From: JBLHRE01 sp047625765
GTDB lineage: Bacteria; Bacteroidota; Bacteroidia; Flavobacteriales; JBLHRE01
Assembly (NCBI GenBank): GCA_047625765.1
Contig: JBLHRE010000040.1
Coordinates: 1-12,046 of the forward strand
DNA length: 12,046 bases
Reading direction: 5' to 3'
Position 1 is the first letter of the stretch; every line of letters begins with the position of its first letter. The translations under genes were made by a program, and so were the position numbers. Of this stretch, positions 6,067 to 12,046 are shown piece by piece. Under the pieces are notes generated by a model, which saw only the letters and a list, made by a program, of their open reading frames with translations, ran no database searches and was not told the DNA's origin.

Positions 6067-7407
6067 TTATAATAATTCGTTTGCCAAGTTGGCCAATTCG
6101 CTTCGTTCGCCACTTTCCAATCTAATATGAGCGAATAGTTTATGTCCCTTTACTCTATCTATTAAATAAGATAAGCCATTGCTATGTTCATCTAAATAAG
6201 GAGTATCAATTTGTCTTACATCACCAGTAAAAATAATCTTTGTATTTTCTCCAGCCCTAGTAATGATTGTTTTTACCTCATGTGGGGTAAGGTTCTGGGC
6301 TTCATCCACAATAAAAATAACATTGGATAAACTTCTACCTCTAATATAGGCCAGAGGTGTTAAAACAATTTTTTCTTGTTCTACCATATTCTCGAGCTGT
6401 TTGTATTCTTTGTCCTGCTCGTTAAATTGGTTTTTTATAAACTTAATATTGTCCCATAATGGCTGCATGTAAGGGGTGATTTTCGATTTAACATCACCGG
6501 GTAAATAACCAATATCCTTGTTGCTTAAGGGAACAATAGGGCGTGCCAAATATATTTGTTTAAACTCTCGCCTCTGCTCTAATGAACCTGCCAAAGCCAA
6601 AAGTGTTTTTCCTGTTCCCGCAACGCCTTGTAGACTAACCACTTTTATGTTTGGGTTAAGAATAGCGTTCAGTGCAAAGGCCTGTTCTGCATTTCGGGGT
6701 TTAATACCGTAAGCACTCTGTTTTATTACATGTTCAATGGTATTCTCTTCAGCATTGTAAAATGCCAAAGCCGAGCTTTTAGAACTTTTTAGAATGTAGT
6801 TTTCGTTGGTTCCTTTTTCAAATTCGGGAAAGCGGTCAGCATCCAATTTATGATCTTTGAATAAGGCATCCAAAGTTGCATCATCAATGTTTTCTATAGT
6901 GCGTATTCCCGTTGATAGCTTATCTACATTTTCGATTTTACCAGCTTCGTAATCTTCTGAAATTAGATTTAAGGCACGTGCTTTTAAACGCAAATTCATA
7001 TCCTTAGTAATCAAGATTACGGTTGCATCTTTTTCTTCTTCTTTAAGCTGTAGGGCAGCATTTAGGATCTTATGATCCATTTTATTTCCAGCGTAAATCT
7101 TTTCAGCATTTACTGTTAAATGATCTGCTGGCATAATAACTTTAAACCTTCCTTTAGTGCCTTCAAGTGGAATCCAATCTTGCAATAAAGTATTGGTTGA
7201 AAGTTTATCAATGAAGCGTATAAATTCCCGTGCTTCAAAATTGATAGTATCATTTCCTTTTTTGAATTCGTCCAGTTCTTCTAAAACAGGAATTGGAATA
7301 GCAACATCATGTTCATCAAAATGATTAACTGAGTTGTGGTCGTGAAGTATAACAGAGGTATCTAAAACATAGATACGTTTTTCCTTTTTAGCATTTTTGC
7401 TAGCCAT
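6067..7407 (-). CDS. phoH: PIN-PhoH protein (PhoH2/YlaK type: PIN RNase domain plus PhoH ATPase)
   Basis: Two domains in 446 residues. An N-terminal PIN domain begins 'YVLDTSVILHDHN' (13-25, D16) and has acidic positions near E43/E44 in 'VLEELDEFKKG', D111 in 'NKMDHKIL' and D136 in 'ITKDMNLRLKARAL', the usual metal-binding set. A C-terminal PhoH P-loop ATPase runs from about 237. It has 'RNAEQAFALNAIL' (238-250), Walker A GVAGTGKT (261-268), 'LARPIVPLSNKDIGYLPGD' (287-305), Walker B 'VIFIVDEAQNL' (363-373, D368-E369) and the sensor-like 'IIFTGDVRQID' (391-401). In mycobacteria the same PIN-PhoH fusion has been shown to unwind and cut RNA, so an RNA helicase/RNase role in the cytoplasm is the likely function. 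The ATG at 7407 follows a 75-nt gap after the Nudix gene, so it heads the next unit. I see only a near match to a promoter there (TA-N3-TTTG). Confidence 0.92.
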   Translation of the reverse strand: MASKNAKKEKRIYVLDTSVILHDHNSVNHFDEHDVAIPIPVLEELDEFKKGNDTINFEAREFIRFIDKLSTNTLLQDWIPLEGTKGRFKVIMPADHLTVNAEKIYAGNKMDHKILNAALQLKEEEKDATVILITKDMNLRLKARALNLISEDYEAGKIENVDKLSTGIRTIENIDDATLDALFKDHKLDADRFPEFEKGTNENYILKSSKSSALAFYNAEENTIEHVIKQSAYGIKPRNAEQAFALNAILNPNIKVVSLQGVAGTGKTLLALAGSLEQRREFKQIYLARPIVPLSNKDIGYLPGDVKSKITPYMQPLWDNIKFIKNQFNEQDKEYKQLENMVEQEKIVLTPLAYIRGRSLSNVIFIVDEAQNLTPHEVKTIITRAGENTKIIFTGDVRQIDTPYLDEHSNGLSYLIDRVKGHKLFAHIRLESGERSELANLANELL

Positions 7408-7482
7408 AGTTTTTCTATTTGATGAAAATTAAAGTTAGGCTTTAACAAATAGTAGAACAACAGCTAATTAAAAAAGATGGAA

Positions 7483-8115
7483 TTAGTTATTAAAGGGTTT
7501 GTAAACATTTTTTACATAAGCTATAAACTCGGCAAGAATCATAGCAGTTGCACCCCAAATAATCTCATCTTTCCATATATATGCCGGCACAGACATTTCT
7601 CTTCCTCTCACATTTATCTCCACTGTTTGTTGATTTATTGGGTCGATAAAGCTGAGCAAGGGAATCTCTAATAAGGAAGCTACTTCATGTTTTTCAATAA
7701 TAAATTGAGGTTGGGTTAAACTGTATCCCACGTAAGGTTGAACTATAAAATTACTAGGAGGGATATAGATTTCGCTAAGATTTCCAATGATTTTATCTGG
7801 TTGCACACCTATTTCTTCCCGAGTCTCTCTAAGAGCAGTTGCCAATAAATCTGTATCGGCATCTTCTCTTTTACCACCAGGAAGTGATATTTGATTTCCA
7901 TGCACCCCTTGGTAATCGTGTCTTTTTGTAAAAGCAATATGTATTTGTTGATCTTTTGGATATAAAAGAATCATAACGCTTGCTATTCTTGGGTTTTGAG
8001 CGTTAATCCATTCTTTTTTTGGCTTTGATCTAAAGCTAGGACTCATGTGATTATCAAGACCACTTGGAAGCTCTTCGCTCAAAATGTTTTCCAATTTCTT
8101 GAAAAAATCAAGCAT
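7483..8115 (-). CDS. Nudix hydrolase, CoA pyrophosphatase type (NudL/NUDT7-like)
   Basis: A 210-residue Nudix protein. The box 'LPGGKREDADTDLLATALR' (78-96) continues into ETREEIGV, giving metal-binding E97, E100 and E101. As in CoA-type members, it is preceded by an R-rich strand, here 'HIAFTKRHDYQGVHGNQIS' (59-77), in place of the LLTxRS..R signature. The long insertion between GG and the RE..EE helix is also the CoA-type form. The expected reaction is hydrolysis of CoA or CoA derivatives to 3',5'-ADP and 4'-phosphopantetheine; this is a family prediction, and the upstream signature matches only in part. Its ATG overlaps the lipoprotein gene's TAA by one base (TAATG), indicating coupled translation. 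There is no signal peptide, so it is cytoplasmic even though both upstream partners are exported. Confidence 0.85.
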   Translation of the reverse strand: MLDFFKKLENILSEELPSGLDNHMSPSFRSKPKKEWINAQNPRIASVMILLYPKDQQIHIAFTKRHDYQGVHGNQISLPGGKREDADTDLLATALRETREEIGVQPDKIIGNLSEIYIPPSNFIVQPYVGYSLTQPQFIIEKHEVASLLEIPLLSFIDPINQQTVEINVRGREMSVPAYIWKDEIIWGATAMILAEFIAYVKNVYKPFNN

Positions 8116-8948
8116 TAATTTAGCTTTAAATTCATAGTAGTGTTAAAGCCTACAGATTTAGGCTTACCATTTTGTTCCAATTGCATAGTAAGTGCTTGCT
8201 TCAAACTCATAGAGGAAACAAAATTGGTTTTAGAAGACAAGGAAACAACCGCTTGTTGTGTTCCAAAGATATTCTTGACATTATCATATTGATCAGGATG
8301 TTCTGCCATTTCTATATCGGTCTCTATTACCAATCCATATTTATTGTCAGCATCAACAAACTCATAATTATCTGTCATTTGCACTGGAGCAGAGTATTTT
8401 ATAATATAGGTGCTGTCCCAAGAATCACCATCCGCTATGGGATATGAAGGTATTGGATTGAAAAGGTATTTTAAAACCTGTGTTAAATTTGAATTGTTTT
8501 TTACCACAAATGCAGCACCTCCAAAAATAGTATCATAATCTATTTCTGAAATCAGTTTGCCATAAGAATTTGTAACCAATGCTATAGGGATATTTAATAA
8601 GGCATTATAGGTTCCTGCTATATTGTCACTTAGGGCAGAATTTTCTCCGCTAGGATTAGAATCGTAATAAATATCTTGACCAATTGGTTGGCCTTGAATC
8701 ATCTTAACATGACGAAACAATAATTCCCAATTATGATTGCCATTTTCGATGGAATTCAACTTTAAATCGAACTGGATATATAATTCTGACCGGGTAAAGT
8801 GTGGAGGATTGTTGGACGTGTTGATCATCTCGAAATTACCTTTTTTGGTAATTCCTTCTTCTAATTTGTAAGAACGAGTTTCAGAAGTTGAATTGTTACA
8901 GGATATAAACCCTAAGGCTAACACTAAGCCTAATATCGTATTTCTCAT
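8115..8948 (-). CDS. DUF6263-type lipoprotein
   Basis: A 277-residue protein with a lipoprotein signal peptide: a short basic start (MRNT), a hydrophobic core, then 'LGFISC' with lipobox cysteine C17 followed by NNST. It should therefore be an inner-leaflet or outer-membrane-anchored periplasmic lipoprotein. The body shows features I associate with DUF6263: a beta-rich region, a central 'FNPIPSYPIADGDSWDS' (167-183) like the 'PEKPVKVGDSW' block, and a C-terminal 'LTMQLEQNGKPKS' (253-265) followed by an amphipathic strand. Molecular function of the family is unknown. It begins directly after the peroxiredoxin-like gene's stop (TAAATG, no spacer) and its stop overlaps the Nudix ATG, so all three genes are one translational unit. 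The family name rests on memory of motifs only. Confidence 0.7.
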   Translation of the reverse strand: MRNTILGLVLALGFISCNNSTSETRSYKLEEGITKKGNFEMINTSNNPPHFTRSELYIQFDLKLNSIENGNHNWELLFRHVKMIQGQPIGQDIYYDSNPSGENSALSDNIAGTYNALLNIPIALVTNSYGKLISEIDYDTIFGGAAFVVKNNSNLTQVLKYLFNPIPSYPIADGDSWDSTYIIKYSAPVQMTDNYEFVDADNKYGLVIETDIEMAEHPDQYDNVKNIFGTQQAVVSLSSKTNFVSSMSLKQALTMQLEQNGKPKSVGFNTTMNLKLN

Positions 8949-9581
8949 TTATTGAATGGCTTTTAGAATATCTTCTGCACTGGATCTATTCTTGTAATTT
9001 GGATCAAAGAATACTTTAGAAATTTTTCTTTTTTGATTTATTATATACGTTGCAGGTACCGGCAAAACAGCTTGTCCTGATGCATTGGATAGGGTAAGAT
9101 CATTATTTAAATGTTTAAGCAACATGTCTTGATAATCCTGAGTTACATCAAAAGCAACATCGTAATCACGCATGATGTTTAGATCTACATCTGAAACAAT
9201 AGCAAAGTTTACTTCAGTTTTACTTATAGTTTGCTGAATACCCACAGAATGAATAGGTGTAACGGCAATAACTGTTGCTCCTGCAGCAGAAATATTTTCT
9301 AAGCCATCTTGCAATGCTGCAAGGTGTTTATTGCAATAGCCACACCATTCGCCTCTATAAAATACCAGAACAACAGTTCCAGACTTTAGTACTTGTGATA
9401 ATTCAACGGTTTTTCCAAATTGATTGATTGCTGAAAAGTTAGGAGCTTTATCCCCTTTTTTTAAGCCTTTTGGAATGGAGCTTTTGATGTTAATTCCAAA
9501 TTCTTGCAAGGTCTTTTTATCTTGAGAAAAAGAGAGAAGTACAGAGAAGGTAAAAAAGGCGGAAAGAATTAGATGTTTCAT
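8949..9581 (-). CDS. Exported peroxiredoxin-like (AhpC/TSA, thioredoxin-fold) protein
   Basis: A 210-residue protein with a Sec signal peptide: hydrophobic 'LILSAFFTFSVLLSFS' (4-19), cleavage likely near S19-Q20. The mature domain has the AhpC/TSA opening 'KKGDKAPNFSAINQFGK' (41-57), the active site 'VFYRGEWCGYCNKHLAAL' (73-90) with C80 and C83, and the cis-proline strand 'LPVPATYIIN' (173-182). FYRG-x-WC-x-x-C is characteristic of the 'peroxiredoxin-like' group, close to the BCP/PrxQ and TlpA families. It is expected to reduce peroxides or disulfides in the periplasm, but no reductant gene is seen here. First gene of a unit with the lipoprotein and the CoA-type Nudix gene. A TAATTTTG element ends 4 nt before its ATG. 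Confidence 0.85.
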   Translation of the reverse strand: MKHLILSAFFTFSVLLSFSQDKKTLQEFGINIKSSIPKGLKKGDKAPNFSAINQFGKTVELSQVLKSGTVVLVFYRGEWCGYCNKHLAALQDGLENISAAGATVIAVTPIHSVGIQQTISKTEVNFAIVSDVDLNIMRDYDVAFDVTQDYQDMLLKHLNNDLTLSNASGQAVLPVPATYIINQKRKISKVFFDPNYKNRSSAEDILKAIQ

Positions 9582-9585
9582 TGGT

Positions 9586-9593
9586 CAAAATTA
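9586..9593 (-). promoter_or_regulatory. TAATTTTG, candidate -7 element for the peroxiredoxin-like operon
   Basis: On the minus strand TAATTTTG exactly fits TAnnTTTG and is followed by four bases (ACCA) and the start codon. The start of transcription would fall at or next to the ATG, predicting a leaderless or nearly leaderless mRNA. No TTG lies at the expected -33 distance, so this is a one-element match. Confidence 0.4.
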
Positions 9594-9653
9594 TGAATGG
9601 CAATTTACTCATTCTTTCAGAGTATTTATAATTCTAATAATAGCAGCAATTAC

Positions 9654-9661
9654 TATGTTTG
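9654..9661 (+). promoter_or_regulatory. TATGTTTG, candidate -7 element for tex
   Basis: TATGTTTG exactly fits TAnnTTTG and is separated from the tex ATG at 9666 by the four bases AGGG. As with its divergent neighbour, transcription would begin at about the start codon. No -33 TTG is seen at 17-23 nt upstream. The chosen tex start matches the N-terminus of the family, so a later start is unlikely to rescue a normal leader. Confidence 0.4.
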
Positions 9662-9665
9662 AGGG

Positions 9666-11792
9666 ATGATAAAATCTCTAATAGATTTTGTTTCTCAAAG
9701 AGTTTCTGAGAATCAAAAAAATGTAGCTTCCGTCATCCGATTATTAGAAGAGGGTGGAACCATTCCGTTTATATCAAGGTATAGAAAAGAGCAATCTGGT
9801 GGATTGGATGAAGTAAGTATAGAGCGCATTGCCGAAGCGAAAGATGCTTATGAGATAATTGTAAAAAGACAACAAACCATTTTAAAAGCGATTACTAAAC
9901 AAGAAAAAATGACTCCCGAACTAAAGGAGCAAATTATTTCTTGTTTCGATTTACAAGGTCTAGAGGATATTTACCTGCCATTTAAAGAAGGAAGAAAAAC
10001 AAGAGCAGATAAGGCTAAGGACTTGGGCTTGGAGCCATTGGCACGTATGTTAATGTCTCAAAGAGTTGATTCTGTAGACCGTACCGCACAGAGTTTTGTT
10101 AAAGGTGATGTGCTTGATGTTGAAATGGCATTGAAAGGGGCATGCGATATTATGGCTTGCTGGGTAAATGAGCGCACTTTGGCTAGAGAAATAGTACGAG
10201 AGAATTTTTCTAAATATTCTATTATTACCTCTAAGCTGGTTAAAGGAAAAGATGCTGAGGCAGATACATACCGCAATTATTTTGAATTTTCTGAACGCTT
10301 GAAGAATTCTCCATCGCACCGTTTCTTAGCGATGATGCGTGGAGAAACTGAAGGGCTTTTAAAAGTATCGATAAGGCCAGATAGCGAACGCTTGTTAGAA
10401 AGATTAGAGCGCTTGTTCTGTAAAGGAAACAGCCACGCTACCGAGTATGTAAGAAAATCCGTGCACGATGCTTATAAGCGCTTATTAGCTCCCAGTTTGG
10501 AATCTGAAACACGACAATTGCAAAAAGAAAAAGCAGATAAAGATGCTGTGGATGTTTTTGCGGAAAATTTAGAGCAATTATTGCTGATGCCTCCATTAGG
10601 GCCAAAACGAATTTTAGCTTTAGACCCAGGTTTTGCTTCAGGTTGTAAGCTGGTTTGTTTGGATGAGCATGGAGCAATACTGCATAACGAAACCATTTAT
10701 CCACATCCTCCTAAAAACGAAATCAATCAATCGGGGAAGAAGATAAATCAATTGATTAATGCTTATAAAATTGAAGCAGTAGCCATTGGTAACGGTACGG
10801 CAGGAAGGGAAACAGAACGGTTTATTAAAAAAGTTCCTTTTCAAGAAAATGTGGCAGTTTATATGGTTAACGAAGATGGTGCTTCGGTTTATTCTGCTTC
10901 GTCTATTGCAAGAAAAGAATTTCCAGAATTTGACGTAACCGTTCGAGGTGCTATTTCTATAGGAAGAAGATTGATGGATCCTTTGGCTGAATTGGTTAAA
11001 ATTGAACCAAAGGCAATTGGGGTTGGGCAATACCAACATGATGTAAACCAGAAATACTTGCAAGAACGCCTAAGCCGAGTTGTAGAGAAATGTGTGAATG
11101 GTGTTGGTGTAAATATAGGCACGGCTAGTGCAGAACTTTTGCAATATGTTTCTGGATTGGGACCACAATTAGCAGAAAATATTGTTGCCTTTAGAAATGA
11201 AAATGGCACTATTAATTCTAGAGATTTGTTAAAAAAGGTACCAAGAATGGGTGCGAAAACGTTTGAGCAATGTGCTGGCTTTATTCGTATTCCAAAAGCT
11301 ACAAATCCATTAGATAATTCTGCTGTCCATCCCGAATCCTACGCTGTTGTAAAACAAATGGCTAAGAAGTTGGGCTGTACTATTCCAGAACTAGTGGGGA
11401 ATCCAAATAAGGTAAAAGAACTTTCGTTAGACGATTTTATTACTGATACCATAGGATTACCAACCCTCCAAGATATTTGTAAGGAATTAGAAAAACCAGG
11501 ACGTGATCCTAGATCGGGATTAAAAGTATTTTCTTTTGCAGAGCATATAAGTAGCATCAAAGATTTGATTCCTGAAATGCGTTTGCCCGGTGTCATCTCT
11601 AATGTTACCCGTTTTGGGGCATTTGTAGATATCGGAATCAAGGAAAATGGTTTGATTCATATATCTGAACTGAAAGATGGTTTTGTTTCCGATCCAACGG
11701 AAGTTGTGCACTTGGGGCAACAATTAGAGGTGCGCGTATTGTCTATAGATTTAGAAAGAAAAAGAATTCAATTAAGCTTAAAAGGACTTTGA
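9666..11792 (+). CDS. tex: Tex/YhgF RNA-binding transcription accessory protein
   Basis: A 708-residue Tex protein, somewhat shorter than the E. coli YhgF form (about 770). Domain order is complete: the N-terminal helical region with the family hallmark 'GGTIPFISRYRKEQSGGLDE' (30-49); 'LPFKEGRKTRADKAKDLGLE' (104-123); a YqgF/RNase H-like domain from 'KRILALDPGFASGCK' (314-328) through 'AIGNGTAGRETERF' (373-386); helix-hairpin-helix repeats around 'VSGLGPQLAENIVAFRNENG' (495-514) and 'VPRMGAKTFEQCAGF' (525-539); and a C-terminal S1 domain 'GVISNVTRFGAFVDIGI' (642-658) to the end. Tex proteins bind RNA and associate with transcription in the cytoplasm; in pathogens they affect toxin gene expression. 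The ATG at 9666 gives the expected N-terminus. The following gene begins 2 nt after the TGA, so tex is not the last gene of its transcript. Confidence 0.95.
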   Translation: MIKSLIDFVSQRVSENQKNVASVIRLLEEGGTIPFISRYRKEQSGGLDEVSIERIAEAKDAYEIIVKRQQTILKAITKQEKMTPELKEQIISCFDLQGLEDIYLPFKEGRKTRADKAKDLGLEPLARMLMSQRVDSVDRTAQSFVKGDVLDVEMALKGACDIMACWVNERTLAREIVRENFSKYSIITSKLVKGKDAEADTYRNYFEFSERLKNSPSHRFLAMMRGETEGLLKVSIRPDSERLLERLERLFCKGNSHATEYVRKSVHDAYKRLLAPSLESETRQLQKEKADKDAVDVFAENLEQLLLMPPLGPKRILALDPGFASGCKLVCLDEHGAILHNETIYPHPPKNEINQSGKKINQLINAYKIEAVAIGNGTAGRETERFIKKVPFQENVAVYMVNEDGASVYSASSIARKEFPEFDVTVRGAISIGRRLMDPLAELVKIEPKAIGVGQYQHDVNQKYLQERLSRVVEKCVNGVGVNIGTASAELLQYVSGLGPQLAENIVAFRNENGTINSRDLLKKVPRMGAKTFEQCAGFIRIPKATNPLDNSAVHPESYAVVKQMAKKLGCTIPELVGNPNKVKELSLDDFITDTIGLPTLQDICKELEKPGRDPRSGLKVFSFAEHISSIKDLIPEMRLPGVISNVTRFGAFVDIGIKENGLIHISELKDGFVSDPTEVVHLGQQLEVRVLSIDLERKRIQLSLKGL

Positions 11793-11794
11793 TA

Positions 11795-12046
11795 ATGAAA
11801 AAAGTAAACCGATTATTTCTAATACTCATTACAGTAGTAGGAACCATAGCATTTGTGCGTTTTGCAACGAAATCTGTTCCCGAATTGGAACTGCCCCCAT
11901 TGTCTAAAGAGGATGTAATGGTTGCCCGGATTGAAGCTGCTGTAAATAATAAGGCATGGCATGCTACCCATTGGGTACAATGGACCTTTATGGAAAAGCG
12001 TCATTTTGTTTGGGATAAGGCCAATGATCTGTTGCAGGTGAAATAC
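11795..12046 (+). CDS. Hypothetical membrane-anchored or exported protein, N-terminal part (3' end outside window)
   Basis: The ATG at 11795 lies 2 nt after the tex stop, and 84 codons are open to the window edge. The N-terminus 'MKKVNRLFLILITVVGTIA' has basic residues followed by a hydrophobic stretch of about 16 residues (7-22), fitting a signal peptide or signal anchor; there is no lipobox cysteine. The following region contains 'WHATHWVQWTF' and 'RHFVWDK', a tryptophan- and histidine-rich pattern seen in uncharacterised exported proteins of Bacteroidota, but I cannot name a family. Co-transcription with tex is likely from spacing; a functional link to Tex is not implied. Confidence 0.75.
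   Translation, partial: MKKVNRLFLILITVVGTIAFVRFATKSVPELELPPLSKEDVMVARIEAAVNNKAWHATHWVQWTFMEKRHFVWDKANDLLQVKY

Noticed and set aside
7408..7482. Promoter for the phoH unit in the 75-nt gap
   Set aside because: On the minus strand the best candidate is TA-CTA-TTTG, which has one extra base compared with TAnnTTTG, and no -33 TTG stands at a suitable distance.

Overview
The window looks like chromosomal core DNA from a member of the Bacteroidota, probably a flavobacterium-like or related marine/environmental lineage. The reasons are: the DNA is AT-rich; starts lack Shine-Dalgarno sequences and sit behind A/T-rich leaders; several places match the Bacteroidota sigma -7 element TAnnTTTG; and the gene set is typical of the phylum (a bacillithiol glycosyltransferase BshA, a DUF6263-type lipoprotein, a PIN-PhoH protein, a short Tex protein). 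I see no insertion sequence, CRISPR array, tRNA, rRNA or phage gene.

Layout, left to right. (1) 2-1385, plus strand: the tail of a YwqK/MORN-repeat protein, then bshA 4 nt later. (2) 1375-2853, minus strand: a DUF2779 protein joining a Cas4/AddB-like Fe-S nuclease half to an RNase H-fold DEDD half; its 3' end overlaps bshA tail to tail by 11 nt. (3) 2854-3311: a divergent intergenic region with a promoter match overlapped by a 16-bp perfect palindrome. (4) 3312-3984, plus strand: a two-gene unit of a small CoA-binding Rossmann protein and a thioredoxin-like protein with a CGIC active site, closed by a hairpin shared with the opposing transcript. (5) 9581 down to 4027, minus strand: two compact operons. 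The first is an exported peroxiredoxin-like protein, a DUF6263-type lipoprotein and a CoA-type Nudix hydrolase. The second is PIN-PhoH, a VOC/glyoxalase-like protein and a group II PLP decarboxylase, followed by a broken small lipoprotein gene. (6) 9666-12046, plus strand: tex and, 2 nt after it, an unrecognised membrane-anchored or exported protein cut by the window edge.

Three loose themes emerge. One is thiol/redox chemistry: bacillithiol synthesis, a thioredoxin-like protein, an exported peroxiredoxin-like protein and two CoA-related proteins. The second is nucleic-acid handling: DUF2779, PIN-PhoH and Tex. The third is very tight gene packing, with two TAATG stop/start overlaps and one TAAATG junction. 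I found no convincing new multi-gene system. The best second looks are the frameshifted lipoprotein gene at 4027-4267, the mirrored start-proximal promoter motifs between the peroxiredoxin-like gene and tex, the palindrome overlapping the promoter at 3140-3172, and the variant nuclease motif of the DUF2779 protein.
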